Positions 1 through 4,697 of a stretch of DNA of 23,669 bases are shown here, piece by piece. The stretch is from the IMG/VR virus record IMGVR_UViG_3300021171_000168, positions 1 to 23,669 of that record. The stretch is one strand, 5' to 3'. Origin of the DNA: a virus. A model generated the notes under the pieces. The model had not been told where the DNA came from. It searched no databases and saw only the letters and a program-made list of their open reading frames with translations. The position numbers and the translations under genes were made by a program. The stretch's first letter is position 1, and every line of letters starts with the position of its first letter.

Positions 1-495
1 ACTACCGCCTCGTGACTCGGTAGATTCGACTGTTTCCCCATCAATCAAAACCGGATGTCGCGCCAAGGGCCGCAACGCCCTCTCTAACTCAATCAATTGC
101 GCCACACTCAGCCTTGTCAAATCCGGCCCCGCGTCCGCGTCCGGCTTCGGTGGTCCCCAAATCGGCCCGCCCCGCCGCTCTAACCAAAACTTGTTCATGC
201 TCGCGTCCGCATGCCGCCAGTTCCGCTCCGGTCCCCCGACCGCCATCTGAAACGCCGCCTCCGCGACCTCGTTCGTCCGCTTCGCTCCCCCCCTCATCAT
301 GAAACCCTTGTACTTCCGATACAGCCGCTCCGCGCTCAACCCAGTCAGCAAACTGATCTCCTGCGGCGTCAATCCATTTGCCGCCATTTGCTCCACAGAC
401 CCCTCCATCTCCTTCGCCTGCTTCTCACGCTCCGCCAATTCCTCACTCGTCAAAACTCGACTGCGGCGCGCTCGTGGTTTCCCCGGTTCTGCCAT
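1..495 (-). CDS. Partial phage protein, terminase small subunit-like
   Basis: The reading frame starts at the ATG at 495-493 and stays open for 165 codons to the left edge, so the C-terminus is missing. Residues about 37-60 resemble a helix-turn-helix (NGLTPQEISLLTGLSAERLY). Further on come EVAEAAFQMAVGG and, about 20 residues later, FWLERRGG. This order (HTH, then a VAEALFxxAxG-like helix, then an FWLxxR segment) is typical of small phage DNA-packaging proteins that recognise the packaging site and recruit the large terminase. The start is supported by GGAG 10 bases upstream, in the sequence GGAGTTGAAC, a close match to the GGAGTCGAAC motif used elsewhere here. The large terminase and structural genes would be expected to the left. 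It could instead be another phage HTH protein; the family assignment is by motif only. Confidence 0.6.
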   Translation of the reverse strand, partial: MAEPGKPRARRSRVLTSEELAEREKQAKEMEGSVEQMAANGLTPQEISLLTGLSAERLYRKYKGFMMRGGAKRTNEVAEAAFQMAVGGPERNWRHADASMNKFWLERRGGPIWGPPKPDADAGPDLTRLSVAQLIELERALRPLARHPVLIDGETVESTESRGGS

Positions 496-775
496 GTTCA
501 ACTCCTACGGAACTAACCATATTTTTACCTCAACGCTACAAGCCTAAAAGTTCAAGATGGGCGGTCCCCCCCCCACCCTCCTGGCACCGTTGTAGCCCTC
601 TATTGGCACTGATTCGGCACGATGTGCGCCCTGGAAGTGGTATGCGTTTATCGCGTGTCTCACAATCCGGAGATACACGCACAGGCGCACAACAACATCA
701 ATGACTTAGCACCTGTTTGAGCCGGTTCGCGGCGGTCGTTCGTCAAACCGGCCAACATGGACCGAAATGGCGAAA

Positions 776-1151
776 GGGACGGGACAAAACGACACTCGTT
801 TCGGTCGCCGAGAGAGGGAACCAGCGGGTGAAGGGCAACGAAGCTGGACGCTGTGCGCTGCCTCATAGGCTTGGTTCTGAGGTTAGCGGGAGGCCGCTTG
901 CAGGCCGGGGTTAGAGGAGGCCAGCGAAGCGGTGCAAGCGGGCTCCTGCGGGGACATTAGCGGGACATAGGGCGTCATTTTGGGTCGCGTACGGCAGAGC
1001 TGCTAATGTTTAAACATTGGCGGTTTGGGCCGTCGGGACCTCAAGAGCGCTCCTGTAACCCGCGCCCGGTCCCTAGGCCACTATCAGCGATGCTAATCGC
1101 GAGGGTATGGAGGGATTGGGGGGAAGGCGAGGATGGGTTGTCAAGAGGGAC
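776..1151 (+). repeat. Dispersed GGGAC motifs, upstream set
   Basis: GGGAC begins at 776, 781, 951, 962, 1035 and 1147. The pair at 951 and 962 is spaced exactly 11 bp (GGGACATTAGC followed by GGGACATAGGG), the same phasing as the denser array at 2437-2554. An inverted copy (GGTCCC) lies at 1068-1073. The two arrays flank the zinc-finger cluster 1269-2222. They look like protein-binding half-sites; the protein is unknown. Confidence 0.45.
1002..1021. promoter_or_regulatory. Near-perfect 20-bp palindrome, operator-like
   Basis: GCTAATGTTTAAACATTGGC contains the perfect 14-bp palindrome AATGTTTAAACATT (1005-1018). After one mismatched pair it continues with matching GC/GC ends. The AT-rich symmetric core in a GC-rich intergenic region suggests a binding site for a dimeric repressor. 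It does not match the TTGCA-type operators at 17065-17105, so a different regulator would be involved. Confidence 0.4.
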
Positions 1152-1268
1152 ACGTCGTGATCGTGACGGTTCTCAAAATTTGATCTTTGTGACGGTCTAA
1201 ACCGCTGATCTCACTGCCTCGCATTTCATGCAAAAAGCGCTCGACACGGGGCTGAGAAGGCCGCAGAC

Positions 1269-1460
1269 TTGCGTTCGATGCGAAAACGCCTGCCAATTGA
1301 CCCCAAAAAAAGACCCAGTCTGAGGCGCGCCGCTGCGCTGCTGGTGCGATGTCCGAGCTGCAACGCTTTGCCTGGAGAGCGCTGTCGAGGCGTGCGCGGC
1401 TTGCGGCGCAGCGTGCATATCGATCGGCTCAAGGCGAGCCGGAAAGAGGAACAGCCATGA
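1269..1460 (+). CDS. Small phage zinc-finger DNA-binding protein
   Basis: A 63-residue basic protein. The central motif runs CPSC (Cys28, Cys31), then ALPGERC (Cys39), then His50. This is the CxxC...PGxxC...HxxR arrangement of the small DNA-binding zinc finger common in phage and actinobacterial proteins. The TTG at 1269 is chosen because AAGG lies 8 bases upstream. An ATG at 1278 would give 60 residues but has no well-placed ribosome binding site. The stop overlaps the next start (ATGA at 1457-1460), so the two are probably translationally coupled. The specific DNA target is not known. Confidence 0.7.
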   Translation: MRSMRKRLPIDPKKRPSLRRAAALLVRCPSCNALPGERCRGVRGLRRSVHIDRLKASRKEEQP

Positions 1461-1765
1461 CCTATCAAGAGGGGCGCGTTGCTGCGCTCAATCGCTCTCG
1501 TGCGCGCCTGGACAAAAGACTTGCCGAGCTGTCCAGCTTCTCGGTCTTTTCCTATCGGCTGGTGCCTGGGGCGCGAGGCGCGTTCATGGTCTACGACGGG
1601 CACTGGCGTCATGTGGGCCGGTTCACGCCGGAGGGGCAATTTCGGCGATCGACCGTGAAGGGCAGCGAAAAGCTCTTGCCTGGATTCGCGGCGGCGCTCC
1701 GGATGCTGGCGGCTCAGGTCGACGACGCGGAGGCTGATAACCTGCCTTTGGTCGCGTTCGACTGA
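1457..1765 (+). CDS. Hypothetical protein
   Basis: A 102-residue protein not assigned to a family. It begins MTYQEGRVAALNRSRARL. The N-terminal third looks helical and basic; the middle (FSVFSYRLVPGARGAFMVYD) looks like beta strands. The ATG overlaps the stop of the preceding zinc-finger gene, and AGAGGA lies 7 bases upstream. The larger open frame beginning at 1349 overlaps the zinc-finger gene and is not used. No catalytic motif is visible. Confidence 0.75.
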   Translation: MTYQEGRVAALNRSRARLDKRLAELSSFSVFSYRLVPGARGAFMVYDGHWRHVGRFTPEGQFRRSTVKGSEKLLPGFAAALRMLAAQVDDAEADNLPLVAFD

Positions 1766-1776
1766 CAGGGCCGCGC

Positions 1777-1989
1777 ATGGTTCGCGTCCTCTGCGAGGTC
1801 GAGGAAGACGAGCTTGAGACTGACGACGGCGGATCGATCCCTGGCGTGATTGTCGCCTGCTCTCGATGCGGGACGACGACGGAGAGCTACGGGACGAGCG
1901 AGGCCTCGATTAAACGCTGTCTGGCGCTGATGCGCGAGAACTGTCCGGAGGGCGAGCGCAATTGGTATTTCGTCGAGGACATGGAATGA
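1777..1989 (+). CDS. Small Cys-containing phage protein
   Basis: A 70-residue acidic protein. It has a CxxC pair (Cys28, Cys31, in ACSRCGTTTESYG) and two further Cys at 48 and 56, enough for one zinc site. Proteins of this form are frequent in alphaproteobacterial phages and prophages, but I know of no established function. The start is the ATG at 1777; the ribosome binding site is weak. The end overlaps the next gene by 4 bases. Confidence 0.75.
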   Translation: MVRVLCEVEEDELETDDGGSIPGVIVACSRCGTTTESYGTSEASIKRCLALMRENCPEGERNWYFVEDME

Positions 1990-2222
1990 GCGATGAGAAC
2001 AAGGCGCCGCGCAAGCGACCGTTGCGTTGCGCTTGCGGGAGCATGCGGTTCTTCGTCTATGGCGACCGCAACGACGTCGTCTGCGTCAAATGTCGGGCGG
2101 TCTTTCACGTCTATCCGCTGCCGGCGGAGGTGGCGGCCCTGAGAGATCAATCGCTTGGCCAGTTAATTTCGGAAAAGCGCCTAGAAAGGGCGGGTCTGGG
2201 AAAACACCAAGTACAGCGTTAA
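1986..2222 (+). CDS. Zinc-ribbon protein
   Basis: A 78-residue protein. Two cysteine pairs, CAC at residues 15-17 and CVKC at 33-36, are separated by a predicted beta hairpin (RFFVYGDRND), as in a zinc ribbon that binds nucleic acid or protein. The ATG at 1986 overlaps the previous stop, with GAGGA about 7 bases upstream. It is the last gene of the cluster and is followed by a 463-bp control region. Confidence 0.7.
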   Translation: MSDENKAPRKRPLRCACGSMRFFVYGDRNDVVCVKCRAVFHVYPLPAEVAALRDQSLGQLISEKRLERAGLGKHQVQR

Positions 2223-2314
2223 CATCGTCACTTCTCAGAACAAAACCTTTCTGCTTTGCCGACTTTTTCTGATTTGTGACCAGTTTCGTGTAGTAGGCTA
2301 AAATCGAGCCTGGA

Positions 2315-2384
2315 GGCCAAGGACTGGCCTTGCACGATTCGCCAGTGTCATGGGGCCTGGAAAAAAAGACCCCAGTCCTGGGCC
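2315..2384. repeat. 13-bp inverted repeat with one mismatch
   Basis: GGCCAAGGACTGG at 2315-2327 is the reverse complement of CCAGTCCTGGGCC at 2372-2384 except for one position, with 44 bases between. The left arm can also form a local hairpin (AGGCCA/TGGCCT). On the minus strand the right arm is followed by seven T (complement of 2361-2367), which resembles an intrinsic terminator, but no leftward gene here needs one. Confidence 0.45.
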
Positions 2385-2414
2385 AAATGCGGCCCGTTTA
2401 TAGCGGGTTTGTTT

Positions 2415-2432
2415 TGTGGCACAAAAGCCACA
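2415..2432 (+). other. Short hairpin
   Basis: TGTGGC (2415-2420) pairs with GCCACA (2427-2432) around the loop ACAAAA. No T tract follows, so it is not a typical intrinsic terminator. It sits 5 bases before the first phased GGGAC box. Confidence 0.4.
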
Positions 2433-2436
2433 GTTG

Positions 2437-2554
2437 GGGACACGAGGGGGACAATCCTGGGACATTTAAGCTTGTCCAAGCCGATCGACGACTGCGGGAC
2501 ACGCGCGGGACAAACTGGCCGGTCTCGAGGCCGGGGGAGGGACGCCAGAGGGAC
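2437..2554 (+). repeat. GGGAC box array phased at 11 bp
   Basis: GGGAC begins at 2437, 2448, 2459, 2496, 2507, 2539 and 2550. Within each group the spacing is exactly 11 bp (2437-2448-2459, 2496-2507, 2539-2550); the first five copies are GGGACA and the last two GGGACG. One helical turn between direct repeats is the arrangement used by tandem-binding winged-helix regulators of the OmpR/PhoB type and by some replication iterons. An inverted TGTCCC at 2622-2627 and a last GGGACA at 2644-2649 bracket the promoter just downstream. Confidence 0.65.
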
Positions 2555-2583
2555 GAAATGAGCCCTATGTATATAAGGCGTGC

Positions 2584-2606
2584 AAAAACCGTCGCGATGG
2601 CGACGA
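2584..2606 (+). repeat. Promoter-proximal 23-bp motif, copy 1
   Basis: AAAAACCGTCGCGATGG followed by CGACGA. It matches 20 of 23 bases with the copy at 4608-4630; the three differences are transitions. The core GTCGC-GATG-GCGAC is an inverted repeat, and in the second copy the same arms can still pair as RNA through G-U wobbles. Both copies lie just upstream of a predicted promoter and a GGAGTCGAA ribosome binding site. Confidence 0.55.
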
Positions 2607-2613
2607 AAATGTC

Positions 2614-2642
2614 TTGACCAGTGTCCCGCAACGTCTTATTTG
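2614..2642 (+). promoter_or_regulatory. Predicted sigma70 promoter overlapped by GGGACA half-sites
   Basis: TTGACC (2614-2619), a 17-base spacer and TATTTG (2637-2642). TGTCCC lies in the spacer (2622-2627) and its inverted partner GGGACA directly after the -10 (2644-2649). Transcription would start near 2649 and run into a leader hairpin, GGCGC/GCGCC at 2650-2667, before the ribosome binding site at 2674. The layout suggests that a protein binding GGGACA controls the operon. Confidence 0.5.
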
Positions 2643-2685
2643 AGGGACAGGCGCTGCCTACGGCGCCCAAACTGGAGTCGAACCT

Positions 2686-3078
2686 ATGTCACGCGAATCT
2701 GATCTGCGCCCGTTCTCGTTCGAGGATCTGCCCTATCGCAACGGCAAGCGGGTCGAGCCCGAGTCCTGGGGCCCGATCTACACCAAGCCGGCGAAACCCG
2801 GCCGCAAGGTCGCGGTCGACACTTGGCCGACTAACGCCCCGAGCGGGCAGAAGACCGCCCATGTCGACGACGCGAAGTTCCGCGCAAAGATCCGGGCTGA
2901 GTTCGCGGCGCAGGCTAACGCCGATCGTGTCGCCTGGGCGACTGGCAAGCTCTCGCTCGATCGCGTTGGCATGCACGGCGGCATCGTCGAGGCCTACAAG
3001 GCGGCGATGGCGGCCAAGCGCGAGCGGCTTGCTCGCGAGGCTCTGCCGGTGCGGTTCCCGCTCGCGAGGGCAGCATGA
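2686..3078 (+). CDS. Hypothetical protein, first gene of the plus-strand operon
   Basis: A 130-residue basic protein of no family I recognise. It begins MSRESDLRPFSFEDLPYRNG. Residues about 60-125 are rich in Ala, Lys and Arg and look helical. The ATG follows GGAGTCGAAC, the extended ribosome binding site used throughout this genome. The last bases overlap the next start (ATGA at 3075-3078). Confidence 0.75.
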   Translation: MSRESDLRPFSFEDLPYRNGKRVEPESWGPIYTKPAKPGRKVAVDTWPTNAPSGQKTAHVDDAKFRAKIRAEFAAQANADRVAWATGKLSLDRVGMHGGIVEAYKAAMAAKRERLAREALPVRFPLARAA

Positions 3079-3257
3079 CCAAGTGGATCGTGACCTATCC
3101 CGGCATCACTCAAGACCTGATCCGCGCCTTTGACAATGAGTCCGAGGCCAAACAGTTCGCGCGCATCCGCCGGGATCGCGAACTCCACATGTGGCGTCAT
3201 GTCCGCCTGGAAAAGACAGAGGACAATTGCGTCACGATGATCCCGGTCAAGTTCTGA
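3075..3257 (+). CDS. Small hypothetical protein directly 5' of hammerhead 1
   Basis: A 60-residue protein of unknown function (MTKWIVTYPGITQDLIRAFD). The N-terminal strand followed by a NESEAKQFARIRRDRE helix resembles many tiny phage proteins. It starts with an ATGA overlap. Its TGA stop at 3255-3257 is immediately followed by the first base of the ribozyme at 3258, so self-cleavage at 3285 would leave its mRNA with a short 3' tail ending in the stem III hairpin. Confidence 0.75.
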   Translation: MTKWIVTYPGITQDLIRAFDNESEAKQFARIRRDRELHMWRHVRLEKTEDNCVTMIPVKF

Positions 3258-3313
3258 AGGCGAAACGCGGGCCGGAGCCCGCGTCCTGGCGTGATGCGCC
3301 AGCTGATGAGCCT
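3258..3313 (+). ncRNA. Type II hammerhead ribozyme, copy 1
   Basis: All parts of a hammerhead are visible in type II (open stem II) order. Stem II strand AGGC (3258-3261); GAAA (3262-3265); stem III of 7 bp (3266-3272 with 3277-3283) capped by CGGA; the GTC cleavage triplet (3283-3285); stem I of 6 bp (3286-3291 with 3297-3302) with loop TGATG; the core CTGATGA (3303-3309); and the closing stem II strand GCCT (3310-3313). The A of GAAA at 3265 pairs with T3284 as in the canonical structure. Cleavage is expected between 3285 and 3286, giving a 2',3'-cyclic phosphate and a 5'-hydroxyl. It lies between the stop at 3257 and the ribosome binding site at 3320. Confidence 0.93.
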
Positions 3314-3329
3314 ACCAACGGAGTCGAAC

Positions 3330-3671
3330 ATGATGAGTGACGAAGAGAAGCTTGCGGCGGCCGAGGCGCTCGATCGCGCCTATGCGGAGGCCGAGGCCTT
3401 CGACGCGGCGCGCGCGCCGACTCGCACCGTGTACCGGGTCAACTGGGACAACGGCGCCGAGGCGTGCGGTACGTTCCCTGAGACCTACGAGACTGAAGAC
3501 GAAGCGCAACGCGCGGCCGACGCTATCGAAGCGGACAACCGCGCCGAAGGCATTTGGGACGAAGACGGTTGCTGCGAGGTGATCGAGGTCGAGGTGCCGC
3601 TCGTCGATGACGAGACCTGCGACGAGATGGGCGAGCTGCACAAGGCGGCGCTGAATCGCGGGCAGCCCTGA
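3330..3671 (+). CDS. Hypothetical acidic protein bracketed by two hammerheads
   Basis: A 113-residue, strongly acidic protein of unknown function, starting MMSDEEKLAAAEALDRAYAE. A helical N-terminus is followed by a predicted strand segment (TRTVYRVNWDNG), a helix (EDEAQRAADAIEADN) and a strand (CCEVIEVEVPLVDDE). GGAGTCGAAC lies directly before the first ATG. It is the only gene between the two ribozymes: its ribosome binding site starts 7 bases after hammerhead 1 and its TGA (3669-3671) touches hammerhead 2. Cleavage at both sites would release a 412-nt RNA (3286-3697) carrying just this gene. The acidic charge could suit a DNA mimic or inhibitor, but that is speculation. Confidence 0.8.
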   Translation: MMSDEEKLAAAEALDRAYAEAEAFDAARAPTRTVYRVNWDNGAEACGTFPETYETEDEAQRAADAIEADNRAEGIWDEDGCCEVIEVEVPLVDDETCDEMGELHKAALNRGQP

Positions 3672-3725
3672 AGGCGAAACGCGGCGTCTGCCGCGTCTCG
3701 GCGTGATGCGCCGACTGATGAGCCT
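3672..3725 (+). ncRNA. Type II hammerhead ribozyme, copy 2
   Basis: Same architecture as copy 1. AGGC (3672-3675); GAAA (3676-3679); stem III of 6 bp (3680-3685 with 3690-3695) with loop GTCT; GTC (3695-3697); stem I of 6 bp (3698-3703 with 3709-3714) with loop TGATG; CTGATGA (3715-3721); GCCT (3722-3725). Stem I is TCGGCG/CGCCGA here against CTGGCG/CGCCAG in copy 1, and stem III loses one pair. Both strands change together, which supports a selected RNA fold. Expected cleavage is between 3697 and 3698. The next ribosome binding site (3744) lies 18 bases downstream. Confidence 0.93.
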
Positions 3726-3754
3726 ACTCACCAGCAATCTGAAGGAGTCGAGAA

Positions 3755-3928
3755 ATGGACTGCAAAAACATCATTACGCGCCTTGCCGAGATCCGGCGCG
3801 AAACCAAGCGCGCGGAGGCCGCGCTCGGTAACGGTAATTCCACGCGGTGCGCGGCGGTGATGGACGTCATCGAAGTTCACCTTCAGGCGATACGCGCCGA
3901 GCTGGATTCGCGGCGGGTGCGCTCGTGA
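3755..3928 (+). CDS. Small hypothetical protein after hammerhead 2
   Basis: A 57-residue protein, MDCKNIITRLAEIRRETKRA and onward, predicted as two helices around a short Gly/Asn-rich turn. The ATG follows GGAGTCGAGAA. The stop overlaps the next start, a GTG at 3925 (GTGA). No family recognised. After ribozyme cleavage its mRNA would begin with a 5'-hydroxyl and the stem I hairpin. Confidence 0.7.
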   Translation: MDCKNIITRLAEIRRETKRAEAALGNGNSTRCAAVMDVIEVHLQAIRAELDSRRVRS

Positions 3929-4149
3929 CGGTTTGCCGCCTCAAGGTCTACGCGGACCTGAACCCGCGCTATCCGCAAAAGGGGGAGCGGCGCTATGCGC
4001 TCTTTCTGCGCGACGGCTGCGAGATCGAGATGCGCGAGGGCAAGACGTTCACCTCGCGCCGATCGGCCGAGCGGGCGGCTTGCCGGCTGCAAGTCGAGGC
4101 CTCGCTCGCCGAGCTGGGCATCCGCCTGGAGGAGGAGCTGCGCCGATAA
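3925..4149 (+). CDS. Small hypothetical protein
   Basis: A 74-residue basic protein (MTVCRLKVYADLNPRYPQKG) with a strand-rich N-terminus (RRYALFLRDGCEIEMREG) and a helical C-terminus ending in LEEELRR. The GTG start is chosen for the GTGA overlap with the preceding stop; the longer frame from 3847 would overlap that gene heavily. Function unknown. Confidence 0.7.
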   Translation: MTVCRLKVYADLNPRYPQKGERRYALFLRDGCEIEMREGKTFTSRRSAERAACRLQVEASLAELGIRLEEELRR

Positions 4150-4155
4150 AGGAAC

Positions 4156-4193
4156 GCGAGCGGGACGGCGTCGAGCGATCGTCGCCGCCTCGC
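4156..4193 (+). other. Leader hairpin between small genes
   Basis: Outer stem GCGAG/CTCGC (4156-4160 with 4189-4193), middle stem CGGCG/CGCCG (4066-equivalent arms at 4166-4170 and 4183-4187) and inner CGA/TCG closing a GCGA loop. It fills the 73-base gap before the ribosome binding site at 4214. No T tract follows. It contains GAGCGGGACGG, a string also found at 17205-17215 in another leader. Confidence 0.4.
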
Positions 4194-4222
4194 GGGCGCT
4201 CTTGCCCGGTTAAGGAGTCGAA

Positions 4223-4603
4223 ATGGCAATCCGATATTTCAAGGCGACTAACGGTCGTTTCACGATCTTCCGCGCCACCGCCAGCCGCGTTTATGGCAGC
4301 GCGTGGATTCAGTGCGACGCGCACTGCGTAACCTTGTCGGGCTTCTCGATGAAGCCGGCGAGCGCGAGCGTGTACCCGATCCCGGCGATCGAGATCGATC
4401 GGGCGGAATATGAGCGGCTGAACGAGCGCAAGGCGGCGCGCCTCATCCTGGCCGGCGGCAACCCGAAATGGGCCGCGCCGAGCGATAGCTGGGTTCGCAA
4501 CGAGCCAGATCCCGCGATCGTTCAGCAGAACCGCGAGGCGATTGCCAGCAAGGCGCTATCGCGTTCGATCCTGGCGCGCGCCCACCGGGAAGGCGAAAAG
4601 TGA
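4223..4603 (+). CDS. Hypothetical protein
   Basis: A 126-residue protein of unknown function. The first 60 residues look strand-rich (MAIRYFKATNGRFTIFRATA), followed by a helical segment (EIDRAEYERLNERKAARLIL) and a basic C-terminus. The ATG follows GGAGTCGAA. A gap of 94 bases with a motif, promoter and hairpin separates it from the helicase gene. Confidence 0.75.
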   Translation: MAIRYFKATNGRFTIFRATASRVYGSAWIQCDAHCVTLSGFSMKPASASVYPIPAIEIDRAEYERLNERKAARLILAGGNPKWAAPSDSWVRNEPDPAIVQQNREAIASKALSRSILARAHREGEK

Positions 4604-4607
4604 AATA

Positions 4608-4630
4608 AAAAACCGTTGCGATGGTGACAA
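4608..4630 (+). repeat. Promoter-proximal 23-bp motif, copy 2
   Basis: AAAAACCGTTGCGATGG followed by TGACAA, matching the copy at 2584-2606 at 20 of 23 bases. It starts 5 bases after the stop at 4601-4603. Here its right end provides the predicted -35 element of the helicase promoter, so a protein bound to it would sit on the promoter. Confidence 0.55.
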
Positions 4631-4651
4631 GTTTGCAAAAGATGCTATCTA
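4624..4651 (+). promoter_or_regulatory. Predicted sigma70 promoter for the helicase gene
   Basis: GTGACA (4624-4629), a 16-base spacer and TATCTA (4646-4651). Transcription would begin around 4658, inside the first arm of the hairpin at 4654-4677. This would be an internal promoter in the plus-strand operon, allowing the helicase to be expressed apart from the upstream small genes. Confidence 0.45.
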
Positions 4652-4653
4652 AG

Positions 4654-4677
4654 AACCGGGCGCGCCTACGCCCGGTT
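4654..4677 (+). terminator. Terminator-like or attenuator hairpin before the helicase
   Basis: AACCGGGCG (4654-4662) pairs perfectly with CGCCCGGTT (4669-4677) around CGCCTA and is followed by TTCTTTC. It has the look of an intrinsic terminator for transcripts arriving from upstream, interrupted by one C in the T tract. The helicase ribosome binding site follows at 4686, so readthrough control (attenuation) is possible. Confidence 0.5.
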
Positions 4678-4697
4678 TTCTTTCTGGAGTCGAATCA

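Larger units (their letters stand above)
496..1268. other. Non-coding control region between terminase-like gene and zinc-finger cluster
   Basis: About 770 bases without a convincing gene. It holds a run of nine C at 566-574, an inverted repeat GCCGGTT/AACCGGC at 721-752, an 8-bp inverted repeat GACCGAAA/TTTCGGTC at 760-806, GGGAC motifs beginning at 776, 781, 951, 962, 1035 and 1147, a 20-bp near-palindrome at 1002-1021, and a direct repeat GTGACGGT at 1163-1170 and 1189-1196. It must contain the start signals for the leftward terminase-like gene and the rightward zinc-finger cluster, but I could not identify either promoter with confidence. Confidence 0.6.
2223..2685. other. Non-coding control region upstream of the helicase operon
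   Basis: A 463-bp stretch with no convincing gene. From left to right it holds an AT-rich part (about 2221-2305), a 13-bp inverted repeat (2315-2327 with 2372-2384), a short hairpin (2415-2432), phased GGGAC boxes (2437-2554), a motif shared with 4608-4630 (2584-2606), a sigma70-like promoter (2614-2642) and a 5' leader hairpin (2650-2667). Iteron-like repeats beside AT-rich DNA and inverted repeats are also what a phage replication origin can look like, so an origin is an alternative to a pure operator region. Confidence 0.55.

Noticed and set aside
582-625. TGGCAC repeats resembling a sigma54 promoter
   Set aside because: The second element does not match the -12 consensus and spacing.
717-914. 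65-codon open frame on the plus strand
   Set aside because: TTG start without a ribosome binding site, unlike the codon style of neighbouring genes, and it runs through inverted repeats and GGGAC motifs.
1226-1639. 137-codon minus-strand frame
   Set aside because: Shadow of the two zinc-finger-cluster genes on the other strand, which have motifs and coupled starts.
2361-2384. Minus-strand terminator with seven T
   Set aside because: Stem is short and no leftward gene ends nearby; kept only as part of the inverted repeat entry.
2437-2648. GGGAC array as a CRISPR
   Set aside because: Repeat units are 5-6 bases at 11-bp spacing with no spacer structure or cas genes.
2330-2670. Open frames on both strands over the GGGAC array (2330-2617 plus, 2398-2670 minus)
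   Set aside because: Their residues are translations of the repeats; no ribosome binding site and no protein-like pattern.
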